Part shown: positions 48,043 through 60,520 of the stretch, piece by piece
How positions within the stretch are numbered: position 1 is the first letter of the stretch
Layout: each line of letters begins with the position of its first letter
Source: Atherix ibis
Lineage: Eukaryota; Arthropoda; Insecta; Diptera; Athericidae
Assembly: GCA_958298945.1 (NCBI GenBank)
Contig: OY282607.1
Coordinates: forward strand, 30,016,500-30,080,499
Direction of reading: 5' to 3'
DNA length: 64,000 nucleotides
Translations under genes and position numbers: made by a program
Notes under the pieces: generated by a model
The model's database searches: none
What the model saw: the letters and a program-made list of their open reading frames with translations, nothing else
What the model was told of the DNA's origin: nothing

Positions 48043-50586
48043 TACGTAGCAATAAGGATAACATTGTTGGTGAGGATGTCGGAAGTATAACTATTATAAA
48101 AAATGAGGTTGCAGATGTTTCCCTGAGGTATGCTACATTTAATAGAAGCAATATCAGAATATGATTGATTTTAATACTATTTGAAAGTTACATTCTGACA
48201 GATATGATGACATAAGAATATAGGTAGAAGAAAAGAGGCTTCCAAATGATCAAAAAAATTCAATTTTTTTCAGATAATATTTATTTTTATATCATAATAC
48301 CTAATTTGCATAGAACTAACCATTATTCTTGTCAAACATATTTTTTATACAACTTTTTATGTGAGCAGAAATTTTATTTGGGATCGTTCGTCGATTTCTG
48401 TAGAGAGATTCAAAATGATCTCTAGTAAAAAAAAGGTTTTTAAGTTCAAGAAGATTATTTATTTTGTCAATACCCCAATACCTACTTTCAGTTGAAAAAG
48501 AACAAATGTTTTCAAGCAAACATTTTTTAGGATAAATTTTTGTGGTCGAAAAATTTGTTCAATCCTTCACAATGTAATATCAGTCGAGGAGCTAATAATA
48601 AATATTCTGTAAATTATTTTTATTTCAACGAAATTCGTGCCTCGATTAAGAAATATTTAAGAATATTAGAAATATTTTAAGAAATATTTAAGAAAATTAG
48701 CTCATGAGGATAACTTAGTCAAAAACTCACCTACGTGCCATATTTTTTTATTAAAATTCTACCATCAAATTTAGACAAATTTTCAACGAACTTAGTAAAA
48801 ACAAATAGTCATTATTTCATACTATTTTAGTGACTGAGATTAACATGAATTTCAATGAATTTTTTAGAAAAGAAGAGAAAACATTAAGAAACCATAAAAC
48901 TGTAGAACACTTGATTATCTATTGACATAAATTCTCGGCTGAACCATAAAACTATCTGTCAAGTCTCAAAACAAATAATAGTTTAATCTCCAAACCAATA
49001 AGCAATTCTGATAAGCTTTCTTTACAATACAACAAGCTGTTCATTTTTCCTTCAACTATTAGCACTTTATCTCCTATTGAATCAAACCGAAAAGCGTATA
49101 GTAAAAGAAGAAAATACTAATTTTTGAACTAATTTACCGCAATTATTAAGAAATTCAACTCTGTTGACTAAATATGCTCTAAAAACTAGCGGAGAATTTT
49201 CGAATTGAAAGTTGAATCTTTGTTCGTCACTCAAACAATTCCGTATGATTAGAAAATTGTTGAATTCTTCAATAGAAATCAAAATGTGTCATTTTTTTCA
49301 TAATAAATATTTCCAAACAAACCAATTTAATTCTAATACTTTGTAAATATACAAAAGATTCTCACCTGCTGAATAGAAGAACCGAAAAAGTCCGAATTTT
49401 ATTGGATTTTTATGGAATGTTTTTATAGTTATTAAGAGTTTTGTTTTGTACACTGTATGGGCATCTGGTTTTTTTTTGTGAAGGGGAGAGGGGGGGGTAT
49501 ATCGAAATGAAGGAAAATTATTTGATTTTTATTCTGTTCGAATTTGGTACGTGAGAACAAATCAAATGATTTTACTACCCTAAAATTGAGTCCGGAAATT
49601 TTTTCATAATCTTCGATATTCTTCCACTTTCGTAATATTCATTCCTGCTCGTTCTTTATGCTCGAGTATGTAAAAATGTTTTTATTTTTATGTTTTATTT
49701 CTTGTTCTTCTATTAGCTAACCAATGTTATTAATTTAACACCATCATTCCGATTTGTTCACATAACCTGGCTAACTAAAAGTCCAATTCGGATGTGAAAG
49801 ATGGCATGGTGCCATTAAACCAACGACAATGTTCCAATCACCCTAAAGTAGCATTCATGGTGCGATTAATTAGGCCTAATCGATCGTTAAGGATAATATC
49901 CTCAGCGGTTCATTATCGTACAACGTGTTGATGTTGAATATCATTAAAGATTAATGCCAATCATTAATTTCAGTCATAAAATTTTCGCAAACATTCATCC
50001 TCGTGATCTGTTTTCCCTTATCAACCAGCAGACACCGAACCAGATACAAAATGGTCACGCATACAAAACGTAATGCCTACATTCCTCATCATCGCATCAG
50101 CATTAAATCAAGGATTTTTATTAAAGATGAGAAATAGTTCTTTCGCCTTATTAAAGCGATTTTGTGATGGTATTTGAAGAAAAGAATTTTTTTCCATGCA
50201 TTCCTATTTTTTCTACCGCCCATTATGGAGCTTATATACCTCCTCCTCATTTTCTGTAAAACATAAAACATGATTGGTCAATCTGATGCAATAAATACTG
50301 GTGTACTGAAAATGAGTGCTCTTCTTCAGAGTGCATATACGATGACTATGAATAAGATGATGGCTTCCTTTTGGATTTTATTATTAGTCCAAGTAGAAAA
50401 GGCCGAACTAAATTCGTTAATAACATTTCGTGTTCTAACCACGCAAAAGATTTCATCTTTTCGCTCTGTAAATCCAATTTTCACCTTTTAATGTTGTTTT
50501 CGTGATTAGAATCAACCGAATTGTAATAACATACGCCAAGATTCATGCAGAGATTCTTATGTTACCAGTCTTATTAATTTACAATA
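48043..50586. other. non-coding
   Basis: No transposon motif. A G-run (gagaggggggggt, near 49486) and many A/T runs. Short frames at 48316, 49082 and 50270 have no match. Confidence 0.35.
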
Positions 50587-50949
50587 ATGGAATGGGTTGA
50601 ACGGTTTATAACAGCAATAGCCAATGTTCAATTGGACCTATACACTAGGCAGCAATGCCAACAACACTATGGGATTCTGAAAAATGCGAAAATTCACTAT
50701 AATCTGACGCGGTTGGAATCTGCTCTCAACAAGATCTATACCGACTTTGGATGTAAGCTTTCTCAAAATATTATTCATCGTGTACGAGAAATCAGTAAAT
50801 CGCTAATACTACAAAAGAGCAGCAGCCTGCAGAGAAGATATTTCACAGGTAAACACGAAATAAAACCACACACGGTGATTTATTCACAATCAAGACTTAT
50901 TTATGCTTATAGTCTCTATGATGATGATGAGAGTGGAGTGTCTTACTAA
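50587..50949 (+). CDS. unrecognised 120-codon open frame, possible host gene
   Basis: ATG at 50587 in the context caataATGG, and a polyadenylation-like AATAAA directly overlapping the stop codons (taataaa, 50947-50953). The predicted protein is soluble, with no signal peptide or membrane segment, and basic overall with an acidic end (DDDES). Residues 20-75 look helix-forming (for example LTRLESALNKIYTDFG, IHRVREISKSLIL). Codon composition is more balanced than the surrounding DNA, which argues mildly for selection. No domain recognised and no neighbouring transposon end. It could be a short intronless host gene, the last exon of a longer one, or chance. Confidence 0.35.
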   Translation: MEWVERFITAIANVQLDLYTRQQCQQHYGILKNAKIHYNLTRLESALNKIYTDFGCKLSQNIIHRVREISKSLILQKSSSLQRRYFTGKHEIKPHTVIYSQSRLIYAYSLYDDDESGVSY

Positions 50950-51139
50950 TAAATTCGATTATAAAATGTATTCAAAAAAAATCCTTTCTGAAATTTTCTT
51001 AAAACAAAAGGTCAATCCATTTGATATAAAATTTTTTTTTCTTTTTTAAAGTTAAATCATTAATTTTACAAATAATTTTTATTTTAGGAAATTCATAAAC
51101 TCTAAAAAATGGTTTTTTCTGTTGATGCCCGACAATATA
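50950..51139. other. short spacer
   Basis: A+T-rich; nothing recognised. Confidence 0.4.
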
Positions 51140-51992
51140 TGAATTCTGTTCAAAAAGTATCGCGAATTTTGTGTTTTTTCAAAAATTATTTATTTATTCA
51201 TGAAAATCTATTTTGTTCCCGTTAAAATAATCATTACCAGATATTATAAACTTGTGCCAACGTTTTTTCCAATCCTCAAAGCACTTCAAAAATCATTTTT
51301 TGTGATCTTGTTCACCTCCTTCTTCGATGCCGTCTTTATCTTATCAGTCGTAGCATAGCGTCGTCCTTTCATGGGGCTCTTCAGTTTTGGGAACAAAAAA
51401 AAGTCACAGGCAGCCAAATCCGGGGAATAGGTTGGCTGCGGCATTATTAGTGTTTTGTTTTTGGCCAAAAATGGCAAAAGCCAATTTTTGCTCTTCCGCA
51501 AATCCGGCCGTTTCTAGTGGATTGCTTCGCGCAACTGGCGCATAACTTGCAGGTAATATTCCTTATTGACCTTTCTACCCTGTGGTAAGAACTCATGATG
51601 CATCACGCCCCCTGCAATTGAAGAAAACTGTAAGCAAAACCTTCACATTCGAACGAACTTGGCGCACTTTTTTCGGTCTTGGCTCGTGCGGCAGCTTCCA
51701 TTGGGATGATTGTGGTTTGGTTTCCACGTCATAACCATAAACCCATGATTCGTCACCAGTTATGACCCTCTGGAGCAAATTTGGGTCGTCGCGGACAGAT
51801 TCGAACAGCTCCTTAGCAGTGTTAATGCGATGCTGTTTTTGGTCGAAATTGAGCAAAAATCGAAGACGAGTCAAAACACGTGCAAGCAAAGCAGCTGTCA
51901 AAAATTAACTGAACACTTAAAATGGCCGAACTTGTCGCCATAAGTGAGAGATATGAGTACCAACATTTGCGACACTTTTTGAACAGACCTCG
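51140..51992 (-). mobile_element. CGAGGTCTGTTC-family mariner, internally deleted derivative
   Basis: The right end is intact and followed by TA (51993-51994). The left end is mutated (tgaattctgttcaaaaagta after TA at 51138-51139). At 853 bp it lacks the N-terminal coding region: the 5' untranslated gatttttgc joins directly to tcaatttcgacc at about 51860. A second deletion of about 45 bp near 51470 removes the HHDNAP block. Confidence 0.9.
51194..51901 (-). pseudogene. truncated mariner transposase
   Basis: The minus strand gives LRFLLNFDQKQHRINTAKEL, then ITGDESWVYGYDVETK with the first catalytic Asp intact, and VRSNVKVLLTVFFNCRG. After a frame change comes KNWLL joined to PFLAKNKTL, so the second catalytic Asp is deleted, and ACDFFLFPKL with the third. 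The DNA-binding domain is missing through the shared N-terminal deletion. Inactive. Confidence 0.87.
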
Positions 51993-52289
51993 TAATAGTA
52001 AATAATTATCCAATTTGCAGTTTGGTAAGTAAAAATAAATTAAATTTATTTTATAATTGAAATATGAATAAACTAATTTAATTTTATAATGCATAAATTT
52101 TGCCATTATGTATTATATATAATAGTTTTGAAATAGTTGTCAGAAGACTTCTTGCAGAAATTGATTTTATTGAGGTATATTTGGGCAGTAATTTATTGAA
52201 ACATATTGGTTTTTAAATGCTCTCAAGTTTAAAAATTTTCTGTACAAATAAAATATTTTTTAAAGTTAAAAAAAAAGACCTAACCGAGT
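51993..52289. other. non-coding
   Basis: A+T-rich; nothing recognised. Confidence 0.4.
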
Positions 52290-52720
52290 CAAAATGAGCC
52301 AACAATCTTAAAGGACAATTGATATCATCAAACCTCTAAATTACGCTAACTGAAAACTTTTCGCAGAATAAAGTTAAAATATATCGTATTTTGGTATTTA
52401 TATTGCCATTTTTTTATAACCACATATAGACCTAATTAAAATCTTCAAGATCGGTCTAAAAAAAGTCGCTTTTCATATGGTTATGGTGCTCAGAATTGAC
52501 GGAGACGGCCTTTCTTTGTTCATTTGGAAAGAAATGCAGGCCAATGACACCTTTAAACGCCAATGCATACTATACAGTCAATATACAAGGATATAATTAA
52601 TATCTTCTTCACAGTAACTTATAGATTTTTTTAGCCTCATATAGTGCCGTTTTTGATAGACGCATCCACCTAGTGAAAAATTAGTCTCATCACTGAAGAA
52701 TATAAATCCCGCAATATGGC
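52290..52720 (-). pseudogene. DD41D-type transposase remnant
   Basis: The minus strand gives FSDETNFSLGGCVYQKRHYMR near 52660-52700 in pieces (first catalytic Asp kept), GVIGLHFFPNEQ near 52540, SVNSEHHNHMKSDFF near 52480, LEDFN and VYMWL near 52440, KNGNINTK where QDGATCHT is expected (second Asp to Asn), and FRGLMISIVL near 52330. Frame changes and stops throughout; ends not found. Confidence 0.62.
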
Positions 52721-54964
52721 TTCTGCACAAATACCACTTTTACGTGTATAAAAAAAAAATTACAATTATTATCAAACAATCTATTAAGTTAAATAACAAA
52801 AAATATATTGTAATTCTAAAATAAATACTTCTTTTAATAATAAATATTACTAAAAACTGTTAAAGTACAGGACAATCCTTTCCAAACTCTTCATAGTAAA
52901 AGCCAAAAATTTATAAAAACTTCCCTAATAGTTAAATAAAAAATTATTTATAAAATTTATGTCTTGTAAATATTTTGACTTTTATTCAAAATTTTTTTTA
53001 TTTTTACGAAATGTTAAAACCTAACAACATTAAAAAACTGTAAAAATTTGTTAATCTTGACAAGAAATCTTAAAAGCTCTTAGATTTATTTATTACTAAA
53101 CACAATACCATTTGGTGGTCTAATAATATAGGTTGTTTTTTTTTATTAAAGATAGCACCGAAATTAAGTAGCAATTTGCTACCAAATCTAAAATATAAAA
53201 TTCACCAAATTTTAGTGACAACAAAAAACTTATCAAATCTTAATTACCATTAATTTTAATGCATATAATTTTAATTTTATTGATAAAATCAATTAAGAAT
53301 AAAATTAACATTTTTCAATCATCAAAATTTATTTACTTACAATATGGAAATCTGTGAAAATGTCTATAATCGATAAGGGATATGGCAAGAGTCTATCGAG
53401 ATTATCATTAAATACGGTTCAGTAGAAAACTATTAAAAATAAAAATTCATTAAGAGTTCGAAATCAGTATTTTTACCTTTTTTTCTTTCTTTTTGTCAAT
53501 ATAATTAGTCTGGACCACCCAGTAAAAATCTGCTCCCAAATTTTAAGATAAAATAAATGTTTAAAAATACACTGTCATAAAAACACACTGTATGACTGTG
53601 GAGGCTGATAGATAATCGATTTTCGGGTAATTATGAAAATCGATAAAAGGTCTAAGACAAGCTCACCAACAGAGTTAGGATGGCACTCGGTGTCTCATTT
53701 GCAAATATCAATAATAAACGAATGCCTTACGAGGAAATATTGAATCAGAATTACGTGATTAGCTTATTAATTGGTAAGAGAGAAAAATAATTTCGATTAA
53801 ACTTTTTTGATATTTACCGAAAATATTGGTGATTAGGAAAACTGTTAAGAAAAGTGACCTACGGATAAATGGGACAGGTTTGTGTTGGTTTAGGCTAAAC
53901 ATGTCACTTAAAAGTTTGATTTTTCAAAAGATATACTCTGTCAACGGTGGAAATAATCATATTCTAGTTAAGAGGCTATATAACTCTAAAATAAAATATT
54001 AAGATAAACTTTAGAATATCGACTAGATTTTCATTAGTGGATAAGCTCAACCATTATTCTTGTAAAAGTATCCAAATTTGACTGTGGTGCAATTTTAATA
54101 AAATGTATTTTATTAACGGACCAATATCATCAATGGAAACTTGTATTATACTCACAAAAAAAAAAAAAACAAATAAAATATGTAAAAAAAATAAGACCAA
54201 CAGAAAAGATCTTATAGAACTCAAAGAAGTTTTTATTCTACTGTCCGGTAACTACCGACATCTTGTTCAACAGCATTTTTCCAATAGTTATGATCGTATT
54301 TCAGGATTAATTCTGCTTGTTATCGATACACCGACACAATGACTACCTTAAAATGCGGGGCACGTCTTTAAAATTCTACATTGCCCCCTATCAGCATTAA
54401 CATTGGATTTTTATGGTATTTTATTTAAAGAGGACGCACATTTTTTTTTACTTTTAGAACAAAATCAAAAAGAACTCAGAGAGGGAAAGAAATTTTACTA
54501 ATAGATTGTTTTTGGTTTTTAAACCTCATGAATTTCAATAAAATTTGGATTATGGTCATAATTTTTATATTAAATATAAATTTTTTGGAAAAGAAAGAAT
54601 TATTTGAAAATTATTTATTTTAAAAATGTATAAAACTGTTTAAACAAAAAAATTTGTTGACAAAAGAAAATCTAAACAAAATTTTGTTATGAAAAGCGTT
54701 TGAGCTTTTGCAGATTTTTTTAGGAAAATTTAAATACGTTGAGTGCTTGTGAAAAATTTTAATTTCTTTAAATTTAAAAAAAAGGTATAATAAATAATTT
54801 ATAAAAATGTATCTATTTTAAATTATTTTATCTAAAGAAAATTAGCAGCATTTTATGAGAGTCTAATAGTTTTTCTTTAAATTAACGACAATTTTAAGGA
54901 TCATAATTATCCTTAAAAATAACTTAAATTCTATAGAAACAGAAATTTATGGGTTTTAAGAGTA
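52721..54964. other. non-coding
   Basis: Very A+T-rich; nothing recognised. The frame at 54103 contains a long lysine run from an A-tract and is not credible. Confidence 0.4.
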
Positions 54965-55832
54965 CGGGGTCTGTTCAAAAAGTATCGCGAATTTTGAATC
55001 TCAGCGGGTTACGTATATTCGATTTTCGATTTTTTGTGGCGTTATGTTGGGACTCATACCTCTCACTTATGACGACAAGTTCGCCCATTTTGAATGTTCA
55101 GTTAATTTTTGACAGCTGCTTTGTTTTCATGTGTTTTGGCTCGTGTTCGATTTTTGCTCAATTTCGACCAAAAACAGCATCCCTTTAACATTGCTAAGGT
55201 TTATGGTTATGACGTGGAAACCAAAGCACAATCATCCCAATGGAAGCCAAGACGGAACAAAGCGCCAACTTCGGTCGAATGTGAAGGTTTTACTTACAGT
55301 TTTGTTCGATTGCAGGGGCATGATGCATCATGAGTTCTTGCCATAGGGTAGAACCGTCACTAAGGAATATTCCCTGCAAGTTATGCGCAAGTTGCGCGAA
55401 GCAATCCGCCAGAAACGCCCGGATTTGTGGAAGAACAAAAATTGGCTTTTGCACCAAGATAACGCCTTTGCTCACGCATCGTTGCTTGTACGCGAATTTT
55501 CGGCCAAGAATAACACACTAATAATGCCACAGCCACCGCATTCCCCAGATCTGGCCTCCTGTGACTTTTTCTTGCTCCCGAAACTGAAGAGCCACATGAA
55601 AGGACGACGCTACGCAACAATTGAGGAGATAAACAAGGCATCGAAGGAGGAGGTGAGCAAGATCACAAAAAATGATTTTTTGGAGTGATTCGAGGATTGG
55701 AAAAAACTTTGGCATATGTGTATAATATCTGGTGGGGATTACTTTGATGGGGACAAAATAGATATTCATGAATAAATGAATAATTTTTCAAAAAAAAACA
55801 CAAAATTTGCGATACTTTTTGAACAGACCTCG
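54965..55832 (+). mobile_element. CGAGGTCTGTTC-family mariner, internally deleted derivative
   Basis: TA at 54963-54964 and 55833-55834. The left end is CGGGGTCTGTTCAAAAAGTA, the right end read inward CGAGGTCTGTTCAAAAAGTA. Length is 868 bp. It has the same N-terminal deletion junction (gatttttgctcaatttcgac at 55149-55168) as the 51.1-kb copy, plus a second deletion after ttgctaagg (55199) that removes the first catalytic block. Confidence 0.92.
55109..55775 (+). pseudogene. truncated mariner transposase
   Basis: The N-terminal DNA-binding region is absent through the shared deletion. RFLLNFDQKQH is followed by a second deletion straight to VYGYDVETKAQSSQWK, so the first catalytic Asp (GDESW) is gone. 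From 55383 a clean frame gives RKLREAIRQKRPDLWKNKNW, HQDNAFAHA (second Asp present), CDFFLLPKL (third present) and ITKNDFLE, then an in-frame TGA at 55686-55688. The reading continues to the family's normal stop at 55773-55775. Inactive. Confidence 0.87.
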
Positions 55833-56079
55833 TACATTATACATAAAAACCAAACATTTTTTTAATCAAAAAATTTATTTGCTCTTTTGAGGTCTTAAAA
55901 TGTTTGTCTGAGTTTGACAGCAACTAAAAGAATTTCAGCAAGGTATGCGTTGAACTTATATTCAACTCTACTAAAAGGATTATTCATTTTATGTTTAGTA
56001 AAATAAAGCGCTGGCATTTTACAGCTGTACTCGTATATTAAGTTAGCGTAAAATTTGCCATTTTATATAATGGATCCTT
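55833..56079. other. short spacer
   Basis: Nothing recognised. Confidence 0.4.
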
Positions 56080-56710
56080 AAAAGTTGATCGTAAATACGC
56101 AGAAGATACGCAGATTGGGTACTGGAAGAACAGGCTTTGAAAGCTGATTTTTTAAACCAAGTTTCTTCAGCGATGAGGCTCATTGCTTGCTTGGTGGACA
56201 CGTCAATAAGCAATTTTACTATATATGGGTCTCTGAAAACCTACAAATAGCCATGAATAAATCATTGTATCTTATAGAAATGACCGCCAGGTGTCCATTT
56301 TAGTCTAAAGGTATCATTGGCAAGTATTTTTTTGAAAATGAAGAAGGTTAAATAATTAACGTTAATTCTGAGCGCTTCGGCCATCTGATAACCCAACTTT
56401 CTTAGCCTTAACTTAAAGATTTTAATCTGGACTACATGTGAACACGTAATTTCACGATTTGGTAATATCAATTGGCCTGCAAGATCGTGCGATTTAATGC
56501 CGTTGATCTTTTTTTGTTAAATTACTCAACTTTTAAAGATAATCTGCAAACTTCAGAGAATTTTAAAATCCGTTAAGTAAGGGCCGAATTACAGCCTGAA
56601 ATTTGCAAAAAAAACGCTTACAAATTACCTGCAAAAGGATCGAGTCCTGCAAAAAGTCTCATTATAGCCATTTTAATAAAACTATATTTTATGGAAAATG
56701 GTAAATTTTA
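56080..56710 (+). pseudogene. DD41D-type transposase remnant
   Basis: Plus-strand frames in order: RYADWVLEEQALKADFLNQ near 56110, FFSDEAHCLLGGHVNKQF near 56163 (first catalytic Asp intact), GIIGKYFFENEEG near 56310, NVNSERFGHLITQLS near 56360, NLDYM near 56430, then a loss of the QQDGATCHT block, followed by RNFTIW, YQLACKIVRFNAVDLFLL near 56450-56515, and ELQPEICKK near 56590. It is the clearest N-terminal catalytic block of the six DD41D copies. Several frameshifts; inactive. Confidence 0.75.
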
Positions 56711-59700
56711 AGTAATAGGAACAAAATTAAAGCTTAAACAAAATCTGTATTTATATCAAATACTTACCGAGACTTTCCAATACACTAATTGGATGAATAT
56801 CAAATACTTACCGAGAGTGTAGTATCAAAATGTTACTTGTTAAAAAAAATATTTTTTTTTTCTAAAATATTCATTATCTTAATTCAAAATGATAATTTTT
56901 TTTTATTACAATATTATTATTAAACTATAAACATTTTTCATACGAGTACCACTGAAAATCGGAAAATTCCCAATTACCATTTTAAATTAACAGCTCTGAA
57001 AAAGACTTACGAACAGGTTTAAATCGAAATACTCGTACATTACCGGATTTACTATAGATCCGATTTTATTGCAAAAATAATTAAAACCTAAAGAAAATGG
57101 TAAATTCCTTTTTAACCTATTATATACTTATGTATATATGTGTAGTTATCTTTTTTTCAGACTTCTTTTTAAATACTCTCGTCAGTATCACGATTTAGTA
57201 CAAAACAACTACTCTCCAATCGATAGTCAATAAGAAGTTGTTGAATATTCTTTATGTTACTTTGATAGATCTCCTACTGGCTCTATAGAGACTCAAACAT
57301 GATCAGATTCAATATTCTCTTCTGTTAATAGTCAATTGATTTATTTGCAGTTTAGAAAAATTTCTAGTTAATAGATTTTAATAAAAACTTGTGTTTTCCT
57401 ATTTTCTCCAACAAGAAAACACAGTATCGATTTTTTTACCATTTCAAATTTCTATAAAACTTGATTATTGATTCTAAAAGACTTCACCAAGTTCCATCTA
57501 TTTGCGTGTATCTATATTCATACAATTATTATACGATTAAATAAAGAGCAAAAAATGTGTAAAAATCTCATTGATTTTTAATGGGAATTAAATTACAATG
57601 ACTATAAATGGTTTTATTAATAAAAAGTCAATTATTCTAGATTCGATAGTAGTAATCATCAATTGATTTGAAGTGACAATATTACTCTTTGTTTAAATTT
57701 TCAAGAAAAAAGATTTAGATTTCTGGTTGCAAGTATTAATTAATTTGGCTTTGAAATTTATAAAAAAGATTTTTTTTTTTAAAAACCAGCTTGAAAATAA
57801 GATATAACCTAAGATAAATGGACACCGTGAAGGTATGATAGTTATTGGATAATTTAAAATAATTTAAAAAATAAATATTTAAAAATATACGGAAGGTATT
57901 TAAAAGCAATAGATACTTATCTTTTGAACAAAAAATTGAATTAAAAGCATTTTTGAATTGAGAAATATTTTTATTTTCAATTCTGACTGTTTAGTAGAAT
58001 ATTACAAAATGCATAAAAAAAAATACTAAAAATACACTTGATTTAGTCCAATTTTTAATTTTATTGTCAAAAAATATCTCAAATTCATTAAATATCAAGA
58101 AAATTTTACAAGAGAAAATGAGTGAAAACTTGAGAAAATTTCAAATTAGGAAAGACAAAATTATATTAAGAATATTGTAAGGGAAGGTCGTATTATAAAA
58201 TTGAATCTACTAATGAAATAATTCGCAAGATTACCACTTCGAAATTACGTGTAGATAATAATATATGTGGACAAAATTAATCAATACAGTCAGATAAATA
58301 AACATCAAGTATAAGATAACATTGAAAGTAATTCAATTACCATATATTGATCAAACCAAAAGGAGTTAATTTGTTTCCATGGAATCAGTCGATTGCTTTT
58401 GATATAATTATGCAAACCACATAATTACTCGTCTTTGCACGATATCTCGCGACACCATTCACCATAAATAAGAGCAGTTCTGTCCATTTTGTTGTCACTG
58501 TTTCCGAGGGACTGACATGGGATCAATTTAAATGCAGAATCTATCGGAGAGGATCGGACGTTGTCCGATGGTGATGGTGGTAATGTTGATGCTGATCAAG
58601 TCGATATATATTGTGGAAAAGCTGGAAATCTCTGAGACATGGTAAACTTGGCCAACCTCGAAAACTTGTACTTTCCACACGATCGCAGAGTACTTGAACT
58701 GGAAGGTAACAGCACCATTAAAAATGACATCAATTCGAACAGTATCAGTCGTGTTGTGAATTTTCTTCCAATTGACCAATCATCAACTGCTCAAGTAAAA
58801 GAGTTAAACATACTCTTCCGTTCAGTGTTTGCGCTTACTGACTGACCCAGCAAATGTCAGACCTATGCCCAGAATGGAGTAAAATCATCCGGATGACTTG
58901 GGAAGAAAACAGATACCACCATTTACGAAGATGGTTATTTCAGTTGTACATAACCGGCTTTGACATCTTTTCATCGTCATCCGAGAAATTTTCTTTGTTT
59001 GTCGCATACACAATGTCAGTATTTCTGACCGTCTATCCATCCATCCATTCCAGACTCTGACGAATCTGGTGGTGATTATGCTTTCGGATCTCAAAGGTAT
59101 TTTTAAGACAATTTCATATTACATAGTCTTTTTTAGTACCCTTTATTTCTGATAATTTATTTTTCATTTATTTTATTTCGTTCTCTTTTCACCATCATTA
59201 TTATTATTATTATTATTATTATTTTTATTTTTATTTTTATTACCTCGGTTTATTTTCTACAAAGAATATTGTATTCTCCTTGACTCAATATACTATACGT
59301 TAGATCCACTAACATTTTTCTTATGCCAAGAATGATTCAATGGATTTCATTGTTAAAGAATTTTTTCTTCAAATCCTCCAGGTTGAGTAATTTTACCTTT
59401 ATAAATACTGTTCATATTCATACATACTATGACTATACACTAAACCAGAGAGTATATAAAGTGAGGATCCTGTCGAATCTCTCGTTTTCCATTTTAACTA
59501 AGAACAAAATTCCTTCACATTTTCTGTGTTCGTTATAGGAATAAAAAATTTTTTTTAAAATGCAAACAGGATTTTTTGATCATAGGCATTTTTGTTTAGT
59601 TACTTTGTAAGCAAGGGATTCAAAAGAAACTTTACACAAATGTATTAAATTCCAATGAATGTCCATAGTTTCCGTAAATTAAATTAATTAAGTTTAATTA

Positions 59701-60114
59701 TAGTTTATTATATCCATTCAGTTTCGCAAATTATTACTGTTTTATGGTAGAGTATCATATAGATAAAAATTTCACTCACTTAAATTTTCGAAAACAAACT
59801 CTGAATTATTTGAAAAATAATTTTAAAAGAAAACAGAAAAGTTAACTTAACTCAAACAAGTTGATCGACTTCGATTTTTTGGGGGGTGGATCGCCAACTT
59901 GAACCGGCAGGACGATATTCATTGAGAGAAATGCGGGAGTACCTTCCCGATATTTCTTACATGCTCAATTTTTCGTGTAAAGTTAAAACCACTGAGCATA
60001 TGATATTAACAGCAGTCTACTGAGAGATAAAACTCATAGGAAATGTACTTACTTTTATATTAAAGCTTAGATTACACCATGCGTCTAATACATGATCTAA
60101 AGGTAAAATTTTCA
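56711..60114. other. non-coding, with a microsatellite
   Basis: No transposon motif recognised. 58.4-59.1 kb is less A+T-rich and contains overlapping frames of 68-83 codons on both strands with no domain. It may be host sequence. 59.88-59.95 kb has a G-run (ggggggt) and a short G+C-richer patch. Confidence 0.35.
59196..59242. repeat. ATT/ATTTTT microsatellite
   Basis: About nine tandem att units followed by three atttttt-like units. Confidence 0.9.
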
Positions 60115-60480
60115 CTTTTATGCGCGTTTGACAGTTTAGTATATGCGCGAGCACTTACGTGTTTTGCGCGTGCATAGAATTGTGGAGGTATGCCGCGGAC
60201 AAATTTTGTTTATTTTACGATTAGTCTAATCATAGCATAATCGCTTCGATGAATATCTGCAAGAATAATTATTGCGATACACGCGCAATTTACGCGAGCA
60301 ATCAAAATATTTTATATTTTATATCAAAATATTTTATATAATAAATATATTACTTTATTTTATATAATAAATATTTAAGTTATTAGTAAAATAAAATTTA
60401 TCATATATAAAATAAAGACGCAACCACAGAGTAAATATGGGAACTGTCAAATGTCAAAATCAATGACGCGCAAGTGACGA
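60115..60480. repeat. candidate MITE with imperfect inverted ends
   Basis: The left side has tgcgcgtttgacagttta (60121-60138). The right side has, inverted and with an internal insertion, aactgtcaaa and gacgcgcaa (60442-60476). The middle holds two ~20-bp tandem A+T repeats (caaaatattttatat and ttttatataataaatat, each twice) and more cgcg-rich words than the flanks. No coding capacity. Boundaries and family are not established. Confidence 0.3.
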
Positions 60481-60520
60481 GTTCACAACGAGCAACATGA
60501 AGGACGTTATTTGTAATATA

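Noticed and set aside
54103..54342. 79-codon lysine-rich frame
   Set aside because: The lysines come from a long A-run; low-complexity artefact.
58528..59094. Cluster of 68-83 codon frames in less A+T-rich DNA
   Set aside because: They overlap on opposite strands and none has a domain. Host sequence is possible but no gene can be supported.
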